A stretch of 63,032 nt of DNA from Phlegmacium glaucopus (GCA_015039465.1 MU130619.1:176000-239031); one strand, 5' to 3'; counted from the stretch's first letter, positions 42,321 through 53,636 are shown. Notes: generated from the sequence alone by a model not told the origin. Numbers and translations: made by a program.

Positions 42321-42876
42321 TAAATGGAGAGTGAGCAGCATAGGTTGATGCCAGGGGGGGGTGGGGATGCTGTGGACCGAAGAGGTATTCCGGACATATA
42401 TCGGTGTATTTCGCTGCGGGATCTATATTTTAGTATCCTTCTCTTTTTGTGACAGCTAAGTAACATTCTACTTACCACAGAACAAATGCCATTGAACGGT
42501 GGACAACATCGGAGGGTGACAATTGCGGTAGTCAAAAAAATCCAAGCTCCTAAGTAATAGCTCCGCGGGTAAGGCGTAAGTAACTCGCGAGGACTCGACG
42601 AAAATCAAGCAGGAATTTCCTCTCAACTCGGAAAATCTCTTCTCGCAACATTGGTTGATATGCCGCCCGGTCAAGCTATACTAGCAAACCTAGAGCCCCA
42701 TAGTAGAGTCCAACACCGTGACCAGAGAACGAGACTCGACTGATAACATAGATACGAATCTCATTCGTTTTTATCTCAAGGGGTAGAATTTTACAGCTCA
42801 ATCAAAGAATATTGTTGATCATTTGTGTAAAATCCAAACCTCTTCAATTCCCATGTCTTCGTCATCTGAGTCGATG
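42321..42876. repeat. Segmental duplication copy C, GTPase-upstream part
   Basis: The stretch 42590-42876 matches 5985-6255 and 18655-18930 (CTTCTCGCAACATTG..., GATCATTTGTGTAAAATCC). The arrestin and GTPase coding parts that should lie between are missing, so copy C is internally deleted. It ends where LINE 3' sequence begins. Confidence 0.65.
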
Positions 42877-43069
42877 GTAGACAAAAACACAACTGTAACT
42901 ACTTGACTATCTAATTGCCCGTGGAAAGTAAGATTCATCGCAACAGCTATGGGCGTCGCGTTGCGCCGCCCGTAGCGGGGATCCCGCATGAAGTAATGGA
43001 CATGATGTCTGGTTGTAACGTAAATTAGTGTGAGATAAGCGGAAAATGTCATGGATCGTTGTGGTGCTG

Positions 43070-46000
43070 TTATTGTTGTGCAGGCTGGTTAGGTATCTCT
43101 CCGAAGACGACTCGCATGCGTCTGCTGTGGCTGATGAATCTGAACAGATGAGGGAATAGAGCAGGCACTGTCAGCAGTTTTGATAGGCTTCTAGTGTCTC
43201 TGCCTCCTGTTCGTATCATCTCCCGTCGGGCATTCTCGTGGGCTGGGCAGTGCATCACATAGTGCATGACCGTCTCGTTGTGGTGGTGGCAACATGGGCA
43301 GATCGCGGAGTCGGCTTTTTGAATCCGGTGTAGATGTTTATTCAGTGGTATATGGCCTGACCGTAATTGGAATAACAAGCTTGCGTGTTTGCGCTGCATT
43401 GTTGACGTTTGCTTAGCAAATTTGTCGGATGGTAGCGTGGGGTCTATTCGCTTCATGCGCTCGTACCATGGTGAGCTCCGCCATACTTTCTCTGCCATTC
43501 GTTTAAGTTTCGTGTGGTAGGCCTGGCGAGTGGCTGCTTTGCTGCGTGGCAGTGTCTTCCGCAGTTGTGCTGGAAGTCTGTGGATTGGGCTTGATCCATC
43601 TGTCGCTGCTGCTTTGGCTTCCTTATCCGCTTCCTCGTTGCCCTCAATGTCAATGTGGCCAGGCGTCCATCGCACTAATAGATCCATATCTGGGTGTCTG
43701 TTGGTCACCATCTGGAGTCGTTGGTGGAACAGGTCCCACAGGTAATGCCCTGGTCCCGGTTTGATTGAATGTGTTGCGACAATGGCTGATGTGTTATCAA
43801 CCCCCATAGGTATCATCCCGCTCGCATGTCTCTCCTCCCTGATCAACTCCAGCCCCAAGATCATGCCCACTCCCTCTCCTTCATATACGGTGTGGTGCCT
43901 TATTGATCCCAATCTCATTCGTCTACGGCTCCTAACTCTCCCATCTCGGTACAGCACTGCTGCCGCTCCCACTTGCCCTTCGAACCCCGATCCGTCTGTG
44001 TATACCTTCAGCCTTGCCATATCTGCTGCCTCCTCTTCCTTGGCTGCTTCCTTGCTGTCTGCAATTCGTATCACCAGGTTGGGCTCCCACTTTGGCCCTT
44101 GACGTACTGCTGAGATTTTTTCCATCAGTGTGGGTTTTAGCTTGAACGTGTGCATCAACTCGTGTAGCGGGGTATGGTGCTTTTTGACAAAGCGGCTAGC
44201 TGCTTGTCTCACTGGGTCGTGGAGTGGATGGGTGGTGGGAAGTGTTGCGAGACGCAGTGCTGCTTGGAAGCGTGTTTTATCGACTAAGAGGTGGAATGGC
44301 AATAGGTTGGCATGTGTATCCAGGACGTCTGTGGGTGAGGTACGCATCCCTCCAACTATCATAATTGCTGCTCTCCGTTGTACTGATGCCAGCTTATTGA
44401 GTGCTGCGCGTCCTCCTTTGTTGGTTTTAAATGAGGCGCTTCGTAGGGCTGGTCCCAGAAACACGTCCGCCCCATAGAGCATCCGAGGTATCACCACCGA
44501 TAGGTACAACCGTCGTATGTGTTGTCCTGAAATACCCCCTGTTGGTCGTGCAATTCTCCCACACTGCCCGAGCCAGTCTTGTCCCTTCCCCAGCGCTGCC
44601 GCCAATTGCTCTCTCCATCTCAGCTCTCTGTTGATGTGCAATCCTAGGAACTTGACTGTTGTGGTTGACTCGATTCGTTGGCCATTGAGTATAAGGGCTG
44701 CCCGAGGGATTGGTATATGTTTGTGTGGTCGTAATGGGTCGGGTATCTTCCGTCGTGACAGGTCCACCAGTTGGAATTTGTCGATTCCGAAAGAACAGTT
44801 ATGTGTTGCTGCCCACTCCAGTATCCCCCCCTCGCGATTCATAATGTCCTTCAGCTTGTTATGGGTTGTATGGAAGTTCTCCCCTATCACTAGTGCCGCT
44901 GCGTCATCCACGTAGAGCAAGCCCGTCTCTTTGTCCGCCTTCTGAAAGATCCGCAGTATCGTCAAGTTGTAGATGATCCACGCAATTAGCGATTGGGCAT
45001 CCCCTTGGTCGAGTCCATCTTCAATGCCAAAGCGTTCGGATCGGTAATCATCAAACACGAGTATCGTCTGTCTGCCTTCTAGCCGCCTTCCCAGCCATTC
45101 AACATGCCCTCCTGGTATCCCATGTAGGCGCATCTCATGTTTCAGCACATCAATCGCCGTACTTGGGAAAGCCCCTTTTACATCCAAGCATAGCAATGAC
45201 GCTACCTCCCCCTTCCGCCACGCATCCTTCACTGTCTTCACCATCAAGTGCACCGAATCGGTTGTGGCCCTGCCTGGCCTACCCCCAAAGTGATTCGGTG
45301 GGAGAATGCCTGTCTTCTCGCACATAGTCACTAAGTCCTCCGTCTTACATCCATTCAGCAGACGTGCATAACCGTTGGTCAAAACTATGGGTCGCCACGC
45401 ATTTGGGATAGTATAATCTGCTTTCCCTGGCTTCTTCAAGACTGGTGTTTCGGTTACCTTCCAGTCGTTTGGGTAGGTTTCGAGTGTATCAGTGGCTCTG
45501 AATATTGGGCCTAAGTGCGGGACTAGTAGCTGCCGTGCGTGAATGAACACTGAGTTTGGGACTGTGTCTGATCTCGTTGCCTTCCAGGGCTTCATCTGCC
45601 TTATGGCTCGGTGAATCTGCTCGTCCGTGACAGTCTCGTAGATCCATTTAGCTGGAGGGTATGGTTCTAGAGGTGCTGGTGCTGGTGGCGCTGTTCGTGC
45701 TGGGAAGAATGTTTGGTAGAAGAGGGCTCCTTTTTCTTCGTTGGTGCGTGCTTCTTGGGTTACTGCCTTTGTGACTGGGTCTTTCACCTGCAGTGTTGGC
45801 ACTCGACTTCTCCCCCCGTCTGATGCTGGACCTGTCACTAGTCGGTTTGCTGCCCACACCCCTTCGTCGTCTAAAGACTCTAGCCATTCCACCCAGTGGT
45901 TCCTTTTGGTATTGCGGATTGCTTGTGAGTATCTATTCCTTGCTTGCCAAAATACTTCATGTATTGGGTCCCCATCTGCTGCTCTCCTCTCATACGACTG

Positions 46001-47032
46001 CCTTGCTAACTTCTCTTTCACTTTCTTCAAAGCCGCCAGCTCCTTTGACCACCAGCGTTTTGAGTATGGGCTCAGCTTTGACATTGGGACGTGCTTTGTA
46101 ATGGCTGCCTTGATCGTGTAGTCAAGTTGGGTGAGCGTGGTGTGGAGCTGGTTGACCGTGGTGAGTTCTTCTGGTTCAGGCAGTGTCGCAAGGCTAACTT
46201 CTAGTGTGTCGCAGAACTCTTTCCATTCCATTAATTTGTAGTTGTATTTTGCATCAAAGACTGTCCTGTTTGGTATGACCTCTAGGTGACTGATTACTGG
46301 CATGTGGTCCGTTTTTTGCGGTCGCTGCTGCGGGTCTGTGTCGCAGGTGATAAACGCATCGAGCAGTGTTGACGAGCAGAAAACATTATCAACTCGTGTG
46401 TAATTCTTGGTTGCGCTGGCTTCCAGTGTTGGTATGTCCTTTGGTAGCGCCATCTTCTTGTCATACCTCACTATCATATCAAGCAGGGGCCGGGTTGCTT
46501 CAAGCGCAGCTGTCGTGAAGAGATGGGCGTTCCTCTCCTCGTCCCAGAGTGGATGGTGTCGATTGAAGTCGCCTAGCCAGATATATTGAGCCCTCTCCCC
46601 TTCTGTCCTCTCCTGCACCTTCTTTCTCATGTACTCCCTCACCACCTCTAGGCTTCCATTATGCTCGCAGTCATTATATATGTTGATTATGTGGATCATC
46701 CCAAAGTCCCCCTGCAGGGAGATTCCGGTTACGTCTGTTGATGGGAATGGAATCTCGGTCCAGTTATTAGATGTTATACTTCGATTTACTAGAATTATTG
46801 AGCGTGTGGCGTTTGGGTTTGCTAGGTGTTGTTTGGGGTATATCACTGTCCAATGTGGGTTGGATCTTGTGCGTCCTAAAAAGTCGATGTGTGGTTCTTG
46901 TAGCATAGCGAGATCATAGTCATTGGCTCTTAGGGACTGTAGTAAGTCAAGTTGTCCCTCGAGGGACCGATTTAGATTTTGCTGCCATATTCTAAGCTTT
47001 CTGGGTTCTTGTACAATCGGTGTATCAGGCAT
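43070..47032 (-). CDS. LINE ORF2: endonuclease, reverse transcriptase, RNase H
   Basis: This is 1320 codons, fully open. Endonuclease/exonuclease/phosphatase domain at the N terminus (LRIWQQNLNRSL; LAMLQEPHI; YIWLGDFNRHHPLW; KTDHMPVISHL). RT in the middle (AWRPIVLTNGYARL; GGRPGRATTDSVH; LCLDVKGAFPS; palm YVDD in GLLYVDDAAALV). RNase H near residue 1010 (KVYTDGSGFEGQVGAAAV, with later Asp/Glu positions), and a C-terminal Cys/His motif (CPCCHHHNETVMHYVMHC). It nicks target DNA and primes reverse transcription there. Intactness suggests recent activity. Its ATG overlaps the ORF1 stop (ATGCCTGA), fitting termination-reinitiation. Confidence 0.93.
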   Translation of the reverse strand: MPDTPIVQEPRKLRIWQQNLNRSLEGQLDLLQSLRANDYDLAMLQEPHIDFLGRTRSNPHWTVIYPKQHLANPNATRSIILVNRSITSNNWTEIPFPSTDVTGISLQGDFGMIHIINIYNDCEHNGSLEVVREYMRKKVQERTEGERAQYIWLGDFNRHHPLWDEERNAHLFTTAALEATRPLLDMIVRYDKKMALPKDIPTLEASATKNYTRVDNVFCSSTLLDAFITCDTDPQQRPQKTDHMPVISHLEVIPNRTVFDAKYNYKLMEWKEFCDTLEVSLATLPEPEELTTVNQLHTTLTQLDYTIKAAITKHVPMSKLSPYSKRWWSKELAALKKVKEKLARQSYERRAADGDPIHEVFWQARNRYSQAIRNTKRNHWVEWLESLDDEGVWAANRLVTGPASDGGRSRVPTLQVKDPVTKAVTQEARTNEEKGALFYQTFFPARTAPPAPAPLEPYPPAKWIYETVTDEQIHRAIRQMKPWKATRSDTVPNSVFIHARQLLVPHLGPIFRATDTLETYPNDWKVTETPVLKKPGKADYTIPNAWRPIVLTNGYARLLNGCKTEDLVTMCEKTGILPPNHFGGRPGRATTDSVHLMVKTVKDAWRKGEVASLLCLDVKGAFPSTAIDVLKHEMRLHGIPGGHVEWLGRRLEGRQTILVFDDYRSERFGIEDGLDQGDAQSLIAWIIYNLTILRIFQKADKETGLLYVDDAAALVIGENFHTTHNKLKDIMNREGGILEWAATHNCSFGIDKFQLVDLSRRKIPDPLRPHKHIPIPRAALILNGQRIESTTTVKFLGLHINRELRWREQLAAALGKGQDWLGQCGRIARPTGGISGQHIRRLYLSVVIPRMLYGADVFLGPALRSASFKTNKGGRAALNKLASVQRRAAIMIVGGMRTSPTDVLDTHANLLPFHLLVDKTRFQAALRLATLPTTHPLHDPVRQAASRFVKKHHTPLHELMHTFKLKPTLMEKISAVRQGPKWEPNLVIRIADSKEAAKEEEAADMARLKVYTDGSGFEGQVGAAAVLYRDGRVRSRRRMRLGSIRHHTVYEGEGVGMILGLELIREERHASGMIPMGVDNTSAIVATHSIKPGPGHYLWDLFHQRLQMVTNRHPDMDLLVRWTPGHIDIEGNEEADKEAKAAATDGSSPIHRLPAQLRKTLPRSKAATRQAYHTKLKRMAEKVWRSSPWYERMKRIDPTLPSDKFAKQTSTMQRKHASLLFQLRSGHIPLNKHLHRIQKADSAICPCCHHHNETVMHYVMHCPAHENARREMIRTGGRDTRSLSKLLTVPALFPHLFRFISHSRRMRVVFGEIPNQPAQQ

Positions 47033-48995
47033 TGGTCATGGGTGTGTCTTGTTGGCTACCAATGGACCCATACTGATCTAGCTGCGCTTGGGTATCCGCC
47101 TCGATGTTTGCATCCATCCGCCATGCCCACGCACTGAAACCTCCCGTCGCCCATGCATCGAGTGTCGTTTGTGACTGCACAGCCCCTCCGGATGGTTCCT
47201 GTCTATAGTTCCTGCTACCTGTCCCCCCTCTAGGTGCGCTTTCTTTGCTTCCTCTTCCAGTCTCTCTTTGTCTGTTCCCCCCTCTGTCTCCTGCCCCTCC
47301 GTTCTGCATTCCCAACTGCCTCCCTGTCCAACCATTGTCGGCCATTCCCCAAGTTCCCCCTTCACCCCTCTGACCTCCTGCCAGGCGTCCTTGACCTCCT
47401 TTCTGGTTGTTGTTGCCTGACGCTGGCCCTTGGGTCCATCCTCCTTGCCACTTCCCATCCCTCTCCCATGACGCATCCTGGAGATTCCTGTGAACATCTC
47501 CTACCTCAAGAGTTTCCCAGGTTTTCGGGTCCGCTGTACAAAAGAATCGGTATTTGTTTTCCCGACATAGACGATTCACTCGCTCAACACGCTCCAAGAA
47601 CACTGGACATCTGCGGTCCACTGCCCCATGTCCTCCATGCTTCCCATTGTTCGCAGTTTTGCAGTTGGAGCATTCAAACACTGTTTGGTCTACTTCTTGG
47701 CAGTCGCTGGTTCGGTGTTGCTTCCCACATCTTCCACATACTTCATGTATCGAGGCACACTTTGCCGCTCTATGCTCCCCAAAACACTGACATTTGAGAC
47801 ATCGACTGGGCTCTTGTAACTGCTTCCTTGCCCACACCTTTTTCCCTTCCACAAAAAGTCCCTGCCCGATTGCCTGGTTGGCCCCTTCACGTGTGGAGAA
47901 GCCGAAGATGGCCAGAGCTGTTCACTGTCCTGGGACTCGCAGATGTACTGGCTTGATCCACCGTGCTTCGCGTATGGCTGCTGTTTGCAATCCACTGGCC
48001 TGTTCAACTGTCTCCAGCGCTCCTAATTGGTTCATGTCGAATGTCGTTGGTACCCAGTCCACCACTACCTCGTATGTCTGTGCCTTGTAGTCTGTCGTGG
48101 ACCCCATCTTCGCTATGAATGCTTTCATCACCTCTCCGTCCTTCACCCACTCTGCCGCCTCTTCTGAATTCATTTCGTACATCACTCCTCCTGCTCCATT
48201 CAATTTGTTCGCCCCTACGAATCGCGTCCCCTCCGGTTTGTTTTCTGCTTGTGGCCCCATCAAGTCCAACGCCATGTTGGCTTTCTCTACCAACTGCTTC
48301 TCTGTCAGTTCCGCCAGCCCATCTGCTTCCAAACCTGCTGTCTTTACTAGTCGTACTCGTCGCTTCTGTAGTTCCCCCCTCACTATAGCCACGGCGTGCA
48401 TCGGTGGCAGAGCCTTCCTCACTTGGTCTGCGTATGTTCCTCCTCCCATCAGCCCTTGGCTTTTCTCCTGCCTCTCGTTCCCTCTTCCTCCCGACATATT
48501 TTCGGCTACCACTGCTACTCCCTCCACTGCTTCTTTCAGATCTGCTGTGAGTCGCTGACATTCCTCCCGGAATTCGTCCATCGTGTTGGTTGCTGATGTC
48601 GCTGCAGATAGCAGTTTTTCTGATGCTTCTTCCATGTCTGACTTAGTGCTCCCCATCACGGTAATGATTGTTTTCTCCACTAGGTCCGTTATCGTCCCCA
48701 ACAAATGTTTTTGATGGGCCTCGTCTATCAAGAAAGCTAGGGCTCGAAAGGCTTCCATTCCAGGTTTGGGAAGTTTTTGCATTTGGGAGAGTTGTAGCGC
48801 GATCGTGCTTAACATCTCCATGTTTGTCTCTGCTCCTTCAATCACGTAGGCACCATTCATTAGGTACGCTCTCGCCGTTTCGGCGTCCTTCACTTCCATT
48901 CCTGACATTTTTGTTAGCTCATCCCGTGTTTTCGGCACCAGGGCTGAGGCTGCCCTCATGCCTCGCGTCGTCGGCACCGAAGGTGACGGAGACAT
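47025..48995 (-). pseudogene. LINE ORF1 (Gag-like RNA-binding protein) with one in-frame TGA
   Basis: One frame of 657 codons from ATG 48995, interrupted only by TGA at 47922-47924 (VPGQ-stop-TALAIFGF). The N-terminal half is helical with a coiled region and an RRM-like part around the stop (TYEVVVDWVP...). Zinc knuckles follow: CLKCQCFGEHRAAKC, CGRCGKQHRTSDC and CSNCKTANNGKHGG...C. The tail is Gly/Gln-rich. ORF1 proteins of Tad-like LINEs coat the element RNA. The single TGA fits CGA-to-TGA, so the element may have been whole until recently. Confidence 0.85.
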
Positions 48996-49000
48996 CTTAC

Positions 49001-49484
49001 TATGAAACTTTTAGTGTTTTATAGTGTGAATACAGTCTGTATAGTAGTTTTATATGAAGCAAAGATGGCTTTGTCGCCCGTAATTGTCGCTATAGACAAT
49101 TTTGGACCTAGGTTTTCCGGGGTCCTTTTCGGAGTGCCACGTGGTTGTTGCCTAAGAGAGTTCTCTCTGTACTAAACGTTCAATATCATGTTCATGACTT
49201 ATATCCGTATATGTAAAAAGGGTATTTACACGGAACCCCAGAACTTCTACAGCCTCACCACTGTCATTCGTTGACATGATCGGATAATTTCAGGTTCGCA
49301 CTGAAAGAACTTGAACAGAGCGTAAGTACTACTTGATCTCGAGGAAAGGGCAGGCAATAAAAAAAAAAACGTACGCGAGAACGCAAGTAGACTAATTTGA
49401 AAAGGTTCAAGTGATAATAGGAGGGATGTCCCGCAGTGACATGGTTTACTCAAGCTCGTGGATTCCGGAACTTGTAATAAGACT
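49001..49484. other. LINE 5' flank and intergenic DNA
   Basis: No gene recognised. A short stretch at 49060-49077 (AGATGGCTTTGTCGC) is complementary to 18648-18663 in duplication B, which may be chance or a trace of the target sequence. Confidence 0.4.
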
Positions 49485-49655
49485 CTAGTAGGCCCAACCG
49501 TCAGGCCACGATGTTAGCTTTCCTATTTCGTTGTCGCCAGTCCGAGAGCAGAAAAATATAATAAAGAAGAGGGTCCGTGAAGCTATCGAAATGAACCCAG
49601 CACAAAGAGCTACGAGTCCAAGGAATGCTGGTGAATTGTGATTCCGGTGAAACAT
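49485..49655 (-). CDS. Small hypothetical membrane protein
   Basis: From ATG 49655 to TAG 49485 there are 56 codons (MFHRNHNSPAFLGLVALC ... TSWPDGWAY) with one strongly hydrophobic stretch (FLGLVALCAGFISIA, then TLFFIIFF). It lies head-to-head with the COA6 gene, 266 bp apart, so the two could share a promoter. It may be the last exon of a longer gene, as the frame stays open upstream to about 49694. No family was recognised; small ORFs of this size also arise by chance. Confidence 0.3.
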   Translation of the reverse strand: MFHRNHNSPAFLGLVALCAGFISIASRTLFFIIFFCSRTGDNEIGKLTSWPDGWAY

Positions 49656-49921
49656 GCCAACTAAAGGATCCGAGTCCGTCCACGTTCGTAGCAATTCGCG
49701 GCCGTGATACCCTAGGGCCGCGAAAGGGAGATGAGAACTTGGTTGCGAGACTCGGAAGAGACTTTCAAGAGCGAGATAATAATGCCTGCGGTTGTCCGAT
49801 GCAAGTTATAGTTCGATCGTATGAGCGTCACAGCAACGGAATCACGTGAAACATTGTGGGAAGATTCTGAAGTCGCTTGTTCTGCAGTGTGGTTTTGCCC
49901 ACAATTTACCTTGCTCTGATA

Positions 49922-50266
49922 ATGGGATGGTTCTCAAGTAGCTCAACCCAAGAGGAATCCTCACTTCCAAACCGTGAAAATCGTCGGAAATGCTGGGAGA
50001 CCAGGGATGCATACTTTGCTTGTCTGGATCGAGTTAGTGTGGTGAAAGCGGGCGAAGAGGGGAACGTGTGCTCCCAGGAGAAAAAACAATACGAAATCAA
50101 TTGCGCAAAGAGCTGGGTACATTCATCAGTTGCCTTACTTACCTTTTTTAGGGTTGATACTATTGTTTGTCAGATTGAATACTTCAACCAAAGACGGATA
50201 ATTGGAGAAGCTCAAAAAGACAGGCTTGCGCGCACCAATGAACAAACCCAGAGTAGCAAAAAGTAA
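49922..50266 (+). CDS. COA6: Cytochrome c oxidase assembly factor 6 homologue
   Basis: Two exons: 49922-50116 and 50174-50266, with a 57-nt intron (GTACAT...TTGTCAG); joined length is 95 codons plus stop. The protein starts MGWFSSSSTQEESSLPNR and has the COX6B/CHCH-type twin-cysteine pattern CX9C (CWETRDAYFAC) and CX10C (CSQEKKQYEINC), then SWIEYFNQRRIIGEAQK. This CX9C/CX10C arrangement and size are typical of COA6, an intermembrane-space copper-handling factor for the Cu-A site of COX2. The in-frame ATG further upstream (49877) would add an unlikely hydrophobic extension, and MGWF matches the usual start. The gene is intact and single in this window. Confidence 0.92.
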   Translation: MGWFSSSSTQEESSLPNRENRRKCWETRDAYFACLDRVSVVKAGEEGNVCSQEKKQYEINCAKSWVHSSVALLTFFRVDTIVCQIEYFNQRRIIGEAQKDRLARTNEQTQSSKK

Positions 50267-52063
50267 TCCGATCTATCACTCAATATTTCTATTAATGTGC
50301 GTAGTCCATTTCAGTGATGTTCGATTTGTTATTGTCCTACTATCTGCGGTTGTTAACTCCCATTTTTCTCTATTTACAGCATTTGTAAATAGGATAGAAT
50401 CATAAATTTTCAGTCTCTTTAGGCCCTCTAATATAGATCGCTCATGGATGCAACAACTCCATACTTTTGATGGATATCAAATAGAAGCCTTAATACCGTC
50501 CGCCGGTATCGGGCTTGTTTTTTTTTTCACTCGCCAATTAATTTTCTTCGCCATGTCTAAATTTTACATTCCTTGACCATATCAGTTTCGTTGATAATCA
50601 AGTTGCAAAGAAGATCCGTGACGACCTGGTATACTTAGACGCAGAATTTCTAAAATGGAACGGACATCACTGATTTGTCTCCTTTTAGATCTTTGTTTCG
50701 AGGTCGAGCTACATCTTCAGCGTTCTCTTTAACATATCTCTCTCGACAAGATATCTGGCTCTCAAAAACCCTTGTCCGGAATCAATGATTCCACCGTTCC
50801 CAGCTGATTTGGCCTGCCAACAGGGCGTTTCCACGCAATCCCACGGTGCTATTTCTTGACACGGTGATCAACCAACGAAGATGGCATATCTGTCATGATG
50901 GAGTTGGGAGACCAAGGTGAGCGGCTATTTATCCAAACCTCGTTCATGAGGTAACGAGTACTCAGTCATGTGTTTGAAGTTAGATTCCTGTAGAGGAAAA
51001 GTAGCTACTCCCGCACTAGAAGACCAGTAGAAGAGTCTTGAATGCCATCGATACTATCTTTCATATGATCCTTTACGTTGGTATGTGCATTCAGTATTTC
51101 TCTTATCACTCTTCTCAATCTGATTATAACGTAGCTGCGATGGTTCTATGCCACTTACTATACGGTAACCATCATGATAACGGTCAAACAAAGAGTCATG
51201 ACTGTGGGACTTTGATTCTTCCTGCAAGGCTAGATGTGAATTTTCCTCATGGCGCCGGTTGAAAGGTATCTTACAGCATTCTGGCTTCTCTTTATTCAAG
51301 GGCGATGTATATAAACTCTTAATTTCCCGATAGTTCGGTCTCCTTTCAGTCCCCAAGCGGCTCCTCGTGTGATTGTTCGAGTTTTTATTCACTAAGTAAG
51401 CAAACATCGTTCACTTACATAACCTATCATGAAGGCAGAAATGCAACCGTCCCTCAAGCTAACCGCTCCTGAGAGAAAGGAATGTGTCGGTGCCGGTCAT
51501 TCCCATCTCCCAACAATGGTTCCGGAAACAGAGATAAGCCAAGGCACCGCCTGACCTGATATCGCAAATGAGTGATCATCTCTATCTCCATGTATCATAC
51601 TGTTACACAAACTCAAAATCTCTCAAAAATACACCGATCTTTTTTTTTGGGAGGCCAGGCCAGGCCGTAGTCCATGACCGTATCTGTTGGCACCGGCTCC
51701 TCAATCTGATTCTACGATCAAAGTTTCATGGTTGAAAGTTGAACAGCTTGCTGAAAAGATCTAATGTTCAGTGTGTCTCCTCGACAATAAGAGTAGGCTT
51801 GAAGCGTAATCAAAGCGTAGTGATTGATTCTTTGTCTACTCTCCTTTCAACAATCATCTCTTTGGAGCGCCGCAACCAAACGTGATGCGGCTGTTAACGC
51901 TGCCGATGAGTTAATGAGGCGCCGGGAAAACCGTTTTTGCATTCCCTTTCGGACTCTAGAAACGTTTTTGGGACCGAGCGTCATCGCCACTCCTTTAAAC
52001 ACTCTTATAGCCGGCCCCCATGCCTTTCTCTTTCAATTTCCCTTCATCGCTCCTCTCTACATC
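50267..52063. other. Intergenic stretch, no gene recognised
   Basis: About 1.8 kb separate COA6 from the next gene. Short ORFs on both strands (for example 51054-51407 minus) show no recognisable family and no plausible introns linking them. A T-run lies at 50518-50527. The last few hundred bases are presumably promoter and 5' leader of the gene at 52064. Confidence 0.45.
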
Positions 52064-52961
52064 ATGCAGCCGCCAAACACTATTTGTGGTTACTCTGAAT
52101 TCTTCAAATCAGGATTTCGTGTGTTCAGCAGTGGACAAGCATCTTCATCATCTCACCTTTCTGGTTCACCGGACGCCATACTCAACACATCCTCTTCGAC
52201 GCCCAAATCAACTTCATCTGGTGCTACCAAACGCCAACCACGTCCTGTCTCCATGATTGTACAGAATACACCTCGTGAGAAAGCTCGACGACGAAGGTCC
52301 TCCTTCCTGTCCCTTTCCTCACAGTTGTTCAACCACAAGTCAACTCCTACTTCCTTTGATGAGAGTTCGACGATACTTTCAACAAGCAGTAGCACAAGTT
52401 CACCTGTATTCGACTCAGGAGACTCCCTCCCTGAGGTCTGGATAACAGCAGGTGGCCCGTTCACGCAATCCGCGCGAAATGAAAGGTATAGGAAATTTCC
52501 CTTCTGATGGAATGTATTACCCGGAACTAAACTTTCTGTCGTCTTGTTCTACTCATAGCTCTGATGAAGTTCCTTTTATCGATACGGTTTACTCTTCACC
52601 AAACGCAAAGTCCACTTTCATCGACTTTTCGCAAGATGATTTTGCATCCGATTCCCCCAAAAGCGATTCCTTCTTATCCTTCACGTCGTCCTCTAGTCGT
52701 TCATCTATAATAATCACTCTCTGTGACCGGCCATCGTCGATCCAAACCATGTCCTCCCTTCCATCCCGACGATCTTCACTTCAATACTATCATCACCCCC
52801 TTGATCAAGAAAAATCCGACTGCTTTTGGGTCGTAGAAGAAGAAAGCGACCTTCTGCTTTCATCACAAGTTATGGAAGTTGATCATGAGGACTGGGACGC
52901 TCCCGCCAAAATCGATTGGCGACAGTTCCATGTTGATATCTTATCTGACGATGATATGTAA
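52064..52961 (+). CDS. Serine-rich hypothetical protein
   Basis: Two exons, 52064-52485 and 52559-52961, join through a GTATAG...CTCATAG intron of 73 nt with a CTAAA branch-like site. The phases agree (2+1) and the joined ORF is 274 codons. The protein begins MQPPNTICGYSEFFKSGF, has a basic patch (REKARRRRSSFLSLSSQLF), long Ser/Thr-rich segments, and ends in an acidic Trp/Asp-rich tail (EEESDLL...HEDWDAPAKIDWRQ...ILSDDDM). No catalytic domain is seen and no family was recognised; low-complexity regulatory proteins often look like this. The frame is also open upstream to 51824, so a longer N terminus is possible. It is convergent with the arrestin-like gene. Confidence 0.65.
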
Positions 52962-53636
52962 AGTCGTTCAAAATTTTCAACGCCGGTTTCATTGCACACA
53001 ATGTACTTCCCTTCTTTCTTGTTGTAACATCAAACTGTACTCTCATCCTTCATCTTATGATACATATCTGATATCTTTATCATCTTTATTTGTGGCGTCT
53101 TACTGTACTCTATCATTAACTCATTATTTAACTAATATTCGTAGAGGCACCACACTTTTTGTAATAGTAATACTTGATAATAATTATACCCATACATATA
53201 TATATGCTATGTACAGGTTCCTGATCATCATCTCTCACAAGAATCATCCTGTCGTTCACTAATAGCATTACTTATAATTATTTACTACTTAGGGCAAGCA
53301 CCACTTTTTTCATTTCATATTATGTACTCTTTCGTAAGATTCATTACATACATCAATTCTTGAGAACTTTTCTTCTTCAAGACATAAACCAGCTGAAAAG
53401 AGCGAGGGAAGAAAAAAAAAAGGTAGAGGAATTACAGTTACAAAAACAGGATAGATAGGATCCAAAAAAGGGAAACCGAAAGACACGGAAAAACGATGAG
53501 AACGATGTGGAAACAATGTGGATTTAAATAGAATGTCTATAGCCAAGGGGGAAAAAAAAGGGGAATCGACCATTAAACGCTGACGGAAATAAAAAAAGCG
53601 GGGAGAATCATACCGATACACGGGGATGTCACATCT
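52962..53636. terminator. Shared 3' region of convergent genes
   Basis: AT-rich DNA lies between the stop of the Ser-rich gene (plus) and the stop of the arrestin-like gene (minus). It must hold both polyadenylation regions. No defined hexamer can be singled out. Confidence 0.4.

Larger units (their letters stand above)
43070..49000 (-). mobile_element. LINE (non-LTR) retrotransposon, Tad-like
   Basis: Two ORFs on the minus strand: ORF1 with three zinc knuckles and ORF2 with AP-type endonuclease, reverse transcriptase and RNase H, the layout of the Tad clade in fungi. The 3' UTR probably extends to about 42880, where duplication C resumes. The 5' end is near 49000-49060. No poly(A) or target duplication was recognised with confidence. 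Confidence 0.85.

Noticed and set aside
48097..48558. 153-codon plus-strand ORF opposite LINE ORF1
   Set aside because: Antisense shadow of the LINE coding frame; no family features.
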